Position numbers and translations under genes: made by a program. The notes beneath the pieces were generated by a model. The model was given only the letters and a program-made list of their open reading frames with translations. It did not search any database and was not told the origin of the DNA. DNA of 64,000 nt from Verrucomicrobiales bacterium. Lineage in GTDB: Bacteria > Verrucomicrobiota > Verrucomicrobiia > Verrucomicrobiales > DEV007. Location of the stretch: NCBI GenBank assembly GCA_021648365.1, contig JAKISY010000001.1, positions 62,001 through 126,000 of the forward strand, in the 5' to 3' direction. Shown here piece after piece: positions 1-7,916 of this stretch (position 1 is the first letter of the stretch; each line of letters begins with the position of its first letter).

Positions 1-635
1 GGAACGGATTTGGCATAGATCGGACGCAAGTGCGGTTTTTCTAACATTTCCTGCTTGCTCAGACCTCCATCGACTACCCCAGGCGCGATCAAATTGACGG
101 TGATGCCGTGTTGTGCCAATTCCAGTGCCATCGTTTTAGCCAGCATGACTAAGCCCCCTTTACTCGCACAGTAGTGTGAATTGAAAGCATGCGGCACATC
201 TTGAACAAAAGAACCCGTGAAGACAATTTTGCCTCGGGTTTTCTGCTCCACCATGCGGCGCGCTGCGGATTGACCCATATTAAATGCGCCTTTCAGATTT
301 ACGCCCAATACAAAATCCCATTGCGCTTCCGTGACTTCTAGGAATGCCGTATTTGTAACCACTCCGGCATTCGAAAAACAAATATCTAAACAGCCGTGTT
401 CGGAATAAATACGATCCATCATAGAATCGACTTCTGCACGATCAGAAACGTCGGCTTTTATGTATTGTGCCTGACCGCCGTCGGCAATTATTTGGTTTAC
501 GGCATTTTGTCCATCGGATTCAGGTTGAATGTCACTCAATATGACTTTCATGCCCATCGTTGCCATACGCTTGGCACTAGCAAAGCCAATGTCCCCCAAG
601 GCGCCAGTGATTAGAGTGATTTTTTTACCCATCAT
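1..635 (-). CDS. SDR family NAD(P)-dependent oxidoreductase (partial, 3' end off window)
   Basis: Classical short-chain dehydrogenase/reductase, cut by the left edge of the window after about 211 codons. The N-terminal dinucleotide-binding motif reads TGALGDIG at residues 10-17, slightly off the TGxxxGxG consensus. SNAG appears in the middle, and the catalytic Tyr/Lys pair is seen as YCASK (Y155, K159) after an FTGS serine motif. The PGVVD segment that follows is typical of the cofactor-binding end. The start is ATG at 635, or the next ATG at 632. It is transcribed divergently from the IclR regulator, with 68 bp between them, so it is probably controlled by it. The substrate is not readable; the neighbouring RraA-like gene suggests a sugar-acid or keto-acid pathway (inference). 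Confidence 0.85.
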   Translation of the reverse strand, partial: MMGKKITLITGALGDIGFASAKRMATMGMKVILSDIQPESDGQNAVNQIIADGGQAQYIKADVSDRAEVDSMMDRIYSEHGCLDICFSNAGVVTNTAFLEVTEAQWDFVLGVNLKGAFNMGQSAARRMVEQKTRGKIVFTGSFVQDVPHAFNSHYCASKGGLVMLAKTMALELAQHGITVNLIAPGVVDGGLSKQEMLEKPHLRPIYAKSV

Positions 636-703
636 TTCATTTTATGCATTAAATTTGTTGCGTCAAATGAAATGAAGCTTATTCGTAAAAAGATCGAAAT
701 ACC
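636..703. promoter_or_regulatory. Divergent promoter region between SDR and IclR genes
   Basis: The 68 bp between two divergent start codons must hold both promoters. It is AT-rich. The IclR-type regulator next door is the obvious candidate to bind here. No clear palindromic operator could be fixed by eye. Confidence 0.4.
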
Positions 704-1447
704 ATGAAACAATCGCAAATTGCTAAAACTTTTCTAGTTCTGGAAGCTTTCCATCGCTGCGACAGTGTGGTTCCGTTGCGTGATTTGGCTTTGGCTAGTG
801 ACTTAGCAAAACCAACGGTGTGTCGGATTTTGCAAACGCTCGTGGCTTTGGGTTATGTTAATCAGAGAGAGGACGGCTGGTATTCGTTGGCTGAGAAATT
901 TATTAGCTTGGTCGGTGGTGACAGCGATCACAAAATCGCAGAAGTCGCTGAACCTATTCTTCGGGAGTTGCGTGAGCAAGTCCGTGAGAATGTTAATTTA
1001 GGTATTCTCAAAGGTGCGCAAATTATGTATCGGATTTCACTCGAGTGCGATCGAGCACTGCAGTGTAAAGCTCGACCAATGGCGAAAGATCCTGTTTTTT
1101 CCACGGCTCTTGGGCGCGCGCTAGTTGCTTTCCTTGAGCCCGCCAGACAGCGCTCCCTGTTGCGTCAAGCGCCGATTCAACCATCCACTCCCAAAACCCA
1201 AACCGATCAGAAGCAGCTAAGTAAACTTTTAGATCAAATACGCCAGGATGGTTATGCCGTCGAGCGCGAACAAAGTGAGATAGGCATGATGGGGGTAGCC
1301 GCTCCGATTCTGGTTCGCAATGAATGTGTCGCGTCCATCAGCATCGCATCTCCTTGTGCGCGTGTAAATGATGATGCTCTTCAATCTCAAATTGAAAGCG
1401 TGATGCGAGCGGCCTCTCAGGTGTCTAGTAAATTAACAAAAATATAA
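704..1447 (+). CDS. IclR family transcriptional regulator
   Basis: 247 residues, the usual IclR length. Residues 1-65 form a winged helix-turn-helix with the family pattern (AKPTVCRILQTLVALGYV), and residues 80-247 form the effector-binding domain. The C-terminal domain ends with the typical IAAPI/SISIA-like stretch (GVAAPILVRNECVASISIA). IclR proteins usually repress a neighbouring catabolic operon until a small acid binds. Here the divergent SDR gene and the RraA-like gene, which starts 2 bp after this stop codon, are the likely targets. The inducer is unknown. Confidence 0.9.
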   Translation: MKQSQIAKTFLVLEAFHRCDSVVPLRDLALASDLAKPTVCRILQTLVALGYVNQREDGWYSLAEKFISLVGGDSDHKIAEVAEPILRELREQVRENVNLGILKGAQIMYRISLECDRALQCKARPMAKDPVFSTALGRALVAFLEPARQRSLLRQAPIQPSTPKTQTDQKQLSKLLDQIRQDGYAVEREQSEIGMMGVAAPILVRNECVASISIASPCARVNDDALQSQIESVMRAASQVSSKLTKI

Positions 1448-1449
1448 GC

Positions 1450-2118
1450 ATGCCAAACCAGAATACTTTACATGACGACTTAGTTAAGCGGTGCGAGCCC
1501 TTGTTTTCAGCTGTCATTGCCGACGCTTTGGATGCTCTGGGCTACAGGCATCAATCACCGCGCATTCAGTTATTACCCCTAACGGGCGTTCCAAAGCTCG
1601 TCGGACGATGTAAGACGACTTTATGGGCGGATATAGCCCATGAAGATCCTCATACCTATGATCTGGAGCTGAAAGCTGTAGATAGTTGCCGAGTGGGTGA
1701 CGTGCTGATCGCGGCGGCAAATGGTTCGATGCGATCGGGTATTTGGGGCGAGCTGTTATCAACCGCTGCTCGCAACGCAGAATGCGTCGGTGCGATTGTC
1801 GACGGTGCGGTTCGCGATGTGCAGCAAATGACTCAAATGGGTTTCAGGGTATTTGCACGGGGCACTTGCGTTTACGATAGCCTGAACCGTCAAAAAGTGA
1901 TTGAGTTCGATGTGCCGGTGGAGATAGAAGGAGTTTGTTTTAACCCAGGTGACTTGGTGTTAGCAGATGTCGACGGCGTTGTCGTTGTGCCGCAGGAAGT
2001 CGAGCAACAGGTGATTGGTATGGCCTTGGAAAAAGTAAATTCAGAAAATGAGGTTCGTCAGGCTATCCAAGGAGGAATGAAGGCTATGGTAGCGTGGGAA
2101 AAGTATGGCGTGCTTTGA
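1450..2118 (+). CDS. RraA family protein (HMG/CHA aldolase-like)
   Basis: 222 residues, matching the RraA/DlpA/HMG-aldolase fold. Diagnostic segments are the DALDALGY region near the N-terminus, a GELLSTAA motif, and the GAIVDGAVRD loop, which carries the Arg-Asp pair that binds the metal-keto acid complex in family members with aldolase or oxaloacetate decarboxylase activity. Because it sits 2 bp downstream of an IclR regulator beside an SDR, a catabolic lyase acting on a 2-keto acid is more likely than RNase E regulation (inference). The ATG start fits the family N-terminus. Confidence 0.85.
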   Translation: MPNQNTLHDDLVKRCEPLFSAVIADALDALGYRHQSPRIQLLPLTGVPKLVGRCKTTLWADIAHEDPHTYDLELKAVDSCRVGDVLIAAANGSMRSGIWGELLSTAARNAECVGAIVDGAVRDVQQMTQMGFRVFARGTCVYDSLNRQKVIEFDVPVEIEGVCFNPGDLVLADVDGVVVVPQEVEQQVIGMALEKVNSENEVRQAIQGGMKAMVAWEKYGVL

Positions 2119-2186
2119 TTTCTTCTAAGAAATCATGAACACATTATTTCTGAGGAGGACTCACCCTCAATCATAGGAAATGAACG

Positions 2187-4865
2187 ATGAGTATTAGGAC
2201 CATATTACGATACCTGCTGGCATTTTTTTGCCTACTGCTATTTTCTGTTTTTGACGTGGTGAGTCAAGTGGCCGCTGATCAAGCAGTAGCACAGAAAGAC
2301 ATTGATTTTTTCATCAAGGAAAATACCGAGTGGTCGAGAGCGTACCTCAATTCTGCGCAGAAGAAATATGGGATAGTGTATTTTAAAGATGGCAAGCTGG
2401 GGGAGATGTGGTACGACGCAAAACCTGGAGAGCAAGAGCGGGTTGCCTGGTCGTCTAAAAATCTAGATGTAGAAGACTTTGATTTTTTGGTGATGAGTTT
2501 CATGGCAGAAAATGGCAGTTTTTTCTCACTTGATGTTTACTGGGATACACACCATAAGAAACAATTTCGACCGATCTCCTATGCCAAAGGCGATGGGCAA
2601 TGGCACGAAGTGATAATTCCGGTCAAGGGCAAAGAGGTGAGGTTCACACTATCTCTCGGTGGAGGTAGGGGCGCAGAAAAAACTGAAGGTTTGAGAAAAG
2701 TTTTCTTAAAGCCGTTGAAAGGTATTGTTGAATCATTCAAAGTTGATCTCGTTGAAATGAGCGAGCTGCTGATCATCCCTGCCCCAAAGGAAATGAAAGT
2801 CGCTGGTGACGATGTTTTTCTAGTGAAAAACGGAACGCCTCAGTTCGAGATTTGCCTAAATACTGCTGAAAAAGAAGTAAAGAAAATTATTACTAAAGAG
2901 CTGGAAGAGGAACTTGGCTTAGCTGAAAATAGCGTGCTCACATCGGGGGATTTGGATGCCTTTGGTAACGCGGCGACGGTGATTACCCTCTGCCTGGGAA
3001 AAGAGAGTCCTATAGCCATTCCGGAAGGTAAGGAAGCTTATGCTATAAAATTTGATAGAGAAGATACACAGGGCCGAATCACCTTGGCCGCCAATGAAAA
3101 GGCGGGACTGTATTGGGCGTGGCAAACGCTCAAACAGTTGTTGGTAAGAAAAGATAAAAATGTGTTGGTGCTACCTCGCGACATCAGAGACTGGCCGGAT
3201 TATGATCACCGTGAAATCACCGCTTATAATGCGGAAACGGTCGCTCGCAATATGTCGATGAAGGCAAATGTTGTTGGCAGTGCTAACTGGAGAGTCAAAG
3301 GGGCTTTTCGTAAACCACATTCGAAAAAATTCTTAGATTATGTAGAATACCTTGAATCAATGTGTCGGTATGTTTTGCCGAGAGGTGGCGACATGAATAA
3401 TTCGTATATGATATTCACAAAAGAAGATTCTATCATTATTTCAGATGATAAAGAAATCGATTGGTTGTTCGGATTGTATGATATCACATTAAAATTAGGC
3501 GGGCGGACGTTGAGCTTAAAAATTGATGATGGAGGCAGGATCAAGCAGTCTTTTACGCAAGCTGACAAAAAAGCTTACAATAATGACCGTTTATTATCAC
3601 ACGCTTGGTTTATGAAAAGAATGTCGGAAAAGATATGGTCTCACTACCCTGATGCGGCGATTTCCGGCATCACCAAGAACTATGAAAACACTACCGGAAT
3701 AGAAGGCTATTACGATCGAATAGACGTTTCTAGCAACTTGAGAATGGTTTGGACTGGTGATCGAACTGTTACCTTTGATTATCCGAAAGAGGTTGTGACG
3801 AAATATCAAAAAGGGATTCAAGGGCGCAAATTTATCATCTTTGATAATACGCCAGGGCAGCAGCACGGCATGTATCGGGGCTTAGTCATTTGTGAAAAAT
3901 ATGCTGAACGCAAAGTGGGGGATGGTTACAAGCATTTGTATGGTTCCAACTGTATTGGCATAAAAGCAATGAGCATTCCGGACAATCAAGTTAATACAAT
4001 AATGTGCCTGAGCATCGCCGAATACATGTGGAATGCATCCACTTATGATCCAGAAAAAGCTAGGCAACGAGCGATTGCACGGGTCGCTGGTGATCCTGAT
4101 GCGGTTTTGCCAATACTAGAATATTCGCACGAGTATTTAAAAATTGCTTACAAATATCCGATTGACAAAAGAGTGCCCTCAAAGACACGAAGTGATTTTG
4201 TGGTGCAAGAAGGGCAGCGACAAGTTGTAGGTAGGCGCAAGTTGGAAGACCGAGAGTTGTCACATTATCCCATTGATAAGGCGAACTATGATAAGCTGAA
4301 TGAAAAAATCAAATCGATGGAAACTCTGTTGTTAACGATTGAGGAGACTTCTCGCAATCCTCGATTGACTGCTGAGTTTCACATGTTTCAAAAAACTATG
4401 ATCGAAATGATCGATTACCTTCATCAAAAGAACACAAGCTTACCTCTTGTGAATCCAGGGGGAATGTTCACGTTCGATATAAACAACGTCCCAGGTGGAA
4501 AGTCCTACAAGATTAGAAATGGAGAAAAAGTCAGTTGCATTATTTATGGTCAACAAACTCCGAACCATACACTGAGGGCATCCTTCAACATGGATACTGT
4601 CCCAGTTAAAGATGTGACATTGGTGATTGAGGGGCAAGACTGCGATACTGTTATTGCTGGCATTCGTATTAAAATCAACGGCGAAGAAATATACGTGGGA
4701 AAAACTCCATTCGTTCAGCATGGATGGAGAGCAAAGGAGTTACCAGTTTCGGCGAATTTTTTCAAAAAAGGTACAAATACTATTGAAATAATCAACACCA
4801 CCCAATCAAGTGATTTTGTTGATGGGTGGGCGATTATTTCTGGGATCAGCTTGAATTTTGATTAA
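2187..4865 (+). CDS. Secreted GH84-like glycosidase (beta-N-acetylglucosaminidase family)
   Basis: 892 residues with an N-terminal signal segment (a hydrophobic stretch around residues 5-25). Residues about 30-190 form an uncharacterised beta-rich domain. Residues about 195-335 resemble the small alpha/beta domain that precedes GH20 and GH84 catalytic barrels (IPAPKEM, KAGLYWAWQTLKQLL, IRDWPDY). The barrel that follows matches GH84: an adjacent Asp pair in KIDDGG (D447-D448, the position of the GH84 catalytic pair) and the VWTGDR segment at 521-526, which parallels MWTGDR in bacterial O-GlcNAcase homologues, followed by an AEYMWNASTYDP segment. The C-terminal 170 residues look like a beta-sandwich ligand-binding domain. 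Family members remove GlcNAc from glycoconjugates or hyaluronate; the substrate here is unknown. Codon use is visibly more AT-rich than in most neighbours. Confidence 0.75.
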   Translation: MSIRTILRYLLAFFCLLLFSVFDVVSQVAADQAVAQKDIDFFIKENTEWSRAYLNSAQKKYGIVYFKDGKLGEMWYDAKPGEQERVAWSSKNLDVEDFDFLVMSFMAENGSFFSLDVYWDTHHKKQFRPISYAKGDGQWHEVIIPVKGKEVRFTLSLGGGRGAEKTEGLRKVFLKPLKGIVESFKVDLVEMSELLIIPAPKEMKVAGDDVFLVKNGTPQFEICLNTAEKEVKKIITKELEEELGLAENSVLTSGDLDAFGNAATVITLCLGKESPIAIPEGKEAYAIKFDREDTQGRITLAANEKAGLYWAWQTLKQLLVRKDKNVLVLPRDIRDWPDYDHREITAYNAETVARNMSMKANVVGSANWRVKGAFRKPHSKKFLDYVEYLESMCRYVLPRGGDMNNSYMIFTKEDSIIISDDKEIDWLFGLYDITLKLGGRTLSLKIDDGGRIKQSFTQADKKAYNNDRLLSHAWFMKRMSEKIWSHYPDAAISGITKNYENTTGIEGYYDRIDVSSNLRMVWTGDRTVTFDYPKEVVTKYQKGIQGRKFIIFDNTPGQQHGMYRGLVICEKYAERKVGDGYKHLYGSNCIGIKAMSIPDNQVNTIMCLSIAEYMWNASTYDPEKARQRAIARVAGDPDAVLPILEYSHEYLKIAYKYPIDKRVPSKTRSDFVVQEGQRQVVGRRKLEDRELSHYPIDKANYDKLNEKIKSMETLLLTIEETSRNPRLTAEFHMFQKTMIEMIDYLHQKNTSLPLVNPGGMFTFDINNVPGGKSYKIRNGEKVSCIIYGQQTPNHTLRASFNMDTVPVKDVTLVIEGQDCDTVIAGIRIKINGEEIYVGKTPFVQHGWRAKELPVSANFFKKGTNTIEIINTTQSSDFVDGWAIISGISLNFD

Positions 4866-4892
4866 AGTATCATCTCTCGATGAAGCCTCACT

Positions 4893-5051
4893 ATGAAACA
4901 TAGAAAACAAACGATGAATAATAGAGTCAGTACATGGCAAGGAACTCGTGAAAACCATTATGATAACCCCAGTCGCCGTGACCGCCGACTTTATGCCCTC
5001 GACGAGGACGGCAAACTCCTACGTAGTGTGTCTCCCTTCAAACCCTATTAA
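4893..5051 (+). CDS. Small hypothetical ORF or gene remnant (52 aa)
   Basis: A short open frame of 52 codons in the gap between two large glycosidase genes. It starts at ATG 4893, with a second ATG at 4914. The product is charged and polar (NHYDNPSRRDRRLYALDEDG) and ends PFKPY. It has no signal peptide or membrane segment. It reads like real protein sequence rather than spacer, and may be the surviving C-terminus of a lost gene. I do not recognise a family. Confidence 0.35.
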   Translation: MKHRKQTMNNRVSTWQGTRENHYDNPSRRDRRLYALDEDGKLLRSVSPFKPY

Positions 5052-5080
5052 AAATCAGAACAACATAACAAGCACTTCAT

Positions 5081-6922
5081 ATGAATCTTCATCACCTTCT
5101 TACTAAGCTGCCTGCGATTTTGGCATTGAGCTGTATTTATTTTCAATGCATTTACGTTAACGCGGTGGCGCAGAAATCTCAAATAGTTGGGTCTGTACAA
5201 AATTTCACCCTGACTCTTTCAACAGACGAGGTGGGGGATGAACTTGACGCAGCGCTTGATTCGCTTGCCTTACCTATCTATCGAGGATCGAGTGAAAATT
5301 CCGCTTTCTCCGTTATCATCGGAGTGGGGGGGAAGAGTAACTTTAAATTTCTGAATAAAGTCAAGCCATCTGGATCCAGCGAGGCTTATCAGGTGATACA
5401 CGCTGCATCAGGTGAACTTGGTCTGGTCGCGCAGACTCAACACGGTCTGGCAAATGGCATCTATGACTTGCGACGGGCTATATTGCTGGCATCGCCAGAG
5501 GTCAAGAGCCCCTCACAACTTCTCAAGCAGGGCGAGCAAGCGCCGCATTTCAAGCAACGGATCTTCTATCACTTCATGACCACTTGGAACCTCCAACGTC
5601 TCACTGTGGATACTTTCACCATGAAGCAGTGGAAGGTGCATCTGGACAGGATGCGAGCGTTGAATGCTAATCAGTTTTATTTTGATATTTGGGCTGATCA
5701 GTATTTTCATCCTGACTACCCTGAAACCTTTAAGAACAAAGCGCAGTATGACAAGCTCCGCGAGGTTTGTGACTATGCGCATAAAATCGGTTTACGCACC
5801 GGAGTTGTCATTTTTCCGGCGCAAATACCAGCTTCCGTTTATCTGGCTTACCCGGAGGATCAAGCGGTTGAAGCAGCGAACTATCACGGTATCAACATGT
5901 GTCCTTCGCGGGCGTGGGATCGTGTGGTTTCTTTTGATACCTTTATGCTGAGTTATTTTGGTTCGCGACTGGACGATGTGATCGTTGAGATGCAGGATCC
6001 AGGCTCTTGCCTGTGTGAGCAGTGTTGCAAACAATTCCCAGAGCTGGTAAAGAAATTTGTTAAAGCCTATCGAGACGTTCCAGGCGGTCCTGCGGATAGG
6101 AAAATAGAACTGTGCACCTTGCATTTCCGGGACTGGTTGGAAGAGCCCAAAGGGAAGTTTTTAGATCGAATAGCTGCTCCTATCATGGGGCTGAGAGATA
6201 AGGTGTTTTCCACTTTGCCAAAAGGAACGACGCTGCTGGATATTGATAACGCCACGATGGATCTGGGACGGGAAAAGTATGGTTTGGAAAACACCTATTT
6301 CTTTTTTGACCTGGATCCGGAATCAGGCATCGAGGACGCTCAAGTCTTTCCCCGCGTCAAGCTGAAGCGCATAGAAGCGCAAATCGCAGATAGTGTAAAA
6401 AGAGGGCATCATGGTATTTTGGCTTATCGAATGATGCCTTTCGCCCAGCACGTTGCTGACTATTTATTATTCCGCAAATGTTGGGATCCTTCGATTGAGA
6501 CGAATGTAGCTATGACCGAACTGGCTGCTGAATGGGGAATCTCTCACGACAAGCGTGCAATCTTTGTGCAAGCGATGCGTGACATCGACAAGTGGTGGGA
6601 GAAAAAAGATCTACAATCATTAGATGCCGCTGAATCGGCTTTGTGTGAGCTCACGAAAGAAAAAAACAGCTCGGCACACCTCAAGGATTTGAAGGATCTG
6701 GTGCTTGTCTTAAAAGTGCTTGCTCACTATTCAAAAGAAAACAAAAGCAGTGTAGCGAAAGCGGATTTTTATCCGCCTGCCGGATTGGTGAAAGAGGTGC
6801 GTGCTTTGATGATTGATAGCCGCATCTTCGAAGCTTACACCGTGCATCAACATTGGGAGATACGTTCTCGGGAAATGATAGGTCAACGCATGCGTTGGTG
6901 GTTAAAAGTCATTTCGCGTTGA
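5081..6922 (+). CDS. Secreted glycosidase-like protein with TIM-barrel domain, family unassigned
   Basis: 613 residues. A signal peptide covers about residues 1-30 (LPAILALSC, then VNAVAQ). Residues 40-165 resemble the small domain that precedes GH20-type barrels, including the GLANGIYDLRRAILL helix. From about residue 170 a barrel-like region begins (MTTWNLQRL, NANQFYFDIWADQY), with a loop DPGSCLCEQCC typical of uncharacterised secreted hydrolases of this style. The exact glycoside hydrolase family is not recognised and the catalytic acids cannot be assigned. The protein may be cut short: another frame stays open past the stop codon and reads as helical protein to about 7071. It follows the GH84-like gene, so the two may act on the same polysaccharide or glycoprotein (inference). 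Confidence 0.6.
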   Translation: MNLHHLLTKLPAILALSCIYFQCIYVNAVAQKSQIVGSVQNFTLTLSTDEVGDELDAALDSLALPIYRGSSENSAFSVIIGVGGKSNFKFLNKVKPSGSSEAYQVIHAASGELGLVAQTQHGLANGIYDLRRAILLASPEVKSPSQLLKQGEQAPHFKQRIFYHFMTTWNLQRLTVDTFTMKQWKVHLDRMRALNANQFYFDIWADQYFHPDYPETFKNKAQYDKLREVCDYAHKIGLRTGVVIFPAQIPASVYLAYPEDQAVEAANYHGINMCPSRAWDRVVSFDTFMLSYFGSRLDDVIVEMQDPGSCLCEQCCKQFPELVKKFVKAYRDVPGGPADRKIELCTLHFRDWLEEPKGKFLDRIAAPIMGLRDKVFSTLPKGTTLLDIDNATMDLGREKYGLENTYFFFDLDPESGIEDAQVFPRVKLKRIEAQIADSVKRGHHGILAYRMMPFAQHVADYLLFRKCWDPSIETNVAMTELAAEWGISHDKRAIFVQAMRDIDKWWEKKDLQSLDAAESALCELTKEKNSSAHLKDLKDLVLVLKVLAHYSKENKSSVAKADFYPPAGLVKEVRALMIDSRIFEAYTVHQHWEIRSREMIGQRMRWWLKVISR

Positions 6923-7071
6923 ATGAATACTTTCATTCACACCTCAGGGTTCGTGCTTTGCAATTGCTTGCGACACTTCGCCCAGAACAAGCGGTAGTGC
7001 GTGCGGCTGCGATTTTAAAGAAACAGCAAAATGTATTTGAAGCACAGCAGGTTTTTGTGACAGTGCAGTGA
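6904..7071 (+). pseudogene. Possible frameshifted C-terminal continuation of the upstream protein
   Basis: In the frame one base away from the upstream gene, codons stay open from before its stop to a TGA at 7071. The peptide is helical and coding-like (LRVRALQLLATLRPEQAV, then AAAILKKQQ). It has no start codon of its own with a ribosome site. A one-base indel near 6900 would add about 55 residues to the 613-residue protein. This could be a genuine mutation, a sequencing error or chance. Confidence 0.3.
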
Positions 7072-7114
7072 TACAGTTCGCTTAGGTGCTACTTTAATCT
7101 AAACTAAATAATAC

Positions 7115-7855
7115 ATGAATAGACTAACCTTACCCTTGATAGCCTTCGGCCTTGTGTCTTGCTCCAATGACGATGGAGGGAGTTCTACTGGTGACGCGAA
7201 CACCTCAATACAGAACAATTTTGCTCCTGTAGTGGCCGATGCATGGCAAGGGGGTGGAGCTTTAGTTGGACGTTTGATTGTGAGTGGATACGGGAATTGG
7301 CAATATTTCGAAGAACAGCCGAACCATGCGCCTCCGTTGCCTGTTTTTGTTTGGCGGGACTTTGAGCCGGGAATGCTAGCCAATCTTCCCGCCCCTTCAG
7401 CACCTTTTGCCATTAGCTTTGGTGGATCTGCAATGAATGATGAAGGACTGAAAGAACTTGCAGGATTACAAAATTTACAATCACTGGATATCAGCCATAC
7501 CCAAGTGACGGACGCGGGGCTGGGGCAACTTGCTGCCAACAAAAATTTACAGAATTTAGATCTTGGAGCATCATCGGTGACGGATGCAGGCCTCAAGCAA
7601 CTCGCAACAGTTAAGAGCCTACGGAAATTGTATTTTGGAAGCACTGCGGTGACTGATGCAGGATTGAAAGAACTTGTGGGGCTGGAGAAGTTGGAGCTTG
7701 TGTATCTATACAACACCAAAGTGACGGATGCAGGCTTAAAGGAGCTTCTTAAAATAAAGAGTTTAAAAACTCTGATTCTCTCCAAAACGGAAGTGACAGA
7801 CGAGGGGCTCGAGGAATTCTCCCAAGCTCGCCCTGAGGTGCAAATTATGCGTTGA
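7115..7855 (+). CDS. Leucine-rich-repeat lipoprotein
   Basis: 246 residues. The N-terminus is a lipoprotein signal, with lipobox LVSC ending at Cys17, so the mature protein is probably anchored in the outer membrane. Residues about 105-246 are at least six leucine-rich repeats of about 24 residues with the consensus VTDAGLKEL, the repeat style common in planctomycete and verrucomicrobial surface proteins. Residues 30-100 are unassigned. LRR domains bind proteins, and no catalytic residues are visible. It lies immediately upstream of the export-type cluster but is separated from it by 61 bp, so co-transcription is possible but not shown. Confidence 0.8.
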   Translation: MNRLTLPLIAFGLVSCSNDDGGSSTGDANTSIQNNFAPVVADAWQGGGALVGRLIVSGYGNWQYFEEQPNHAPPLPVFVWRDFEPGMLANLPAPSAPFAISFGGSAMNDEGLKELAGLQNLQSLDISHTQVTDAGLGQLAANKNLQNLDLGASSVTDAGLKQLATVKSLRKLYFGSTAVTDAGLKELVGLEKLELVYLYNTKVTDAGLKELLKIKSLKTLILSKTEVTDEGLEEFSQARPEVQIMR

Positions 7856-7916
7856 GAGAGGGCGAAAGGGGGGCGATGATTGTTTTTGCATATTAACTCA
7901 CGGAATCAGTATCTCA

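Noticed and set aside
7099..7785. Long open frame on the minus strand opposite the LRR lipoprotein
   Set aside because: It mirrors the regular codon repeats of the LRR gene. The product is Ser/Pro-rich with no start signal or family, so it is a shadow.
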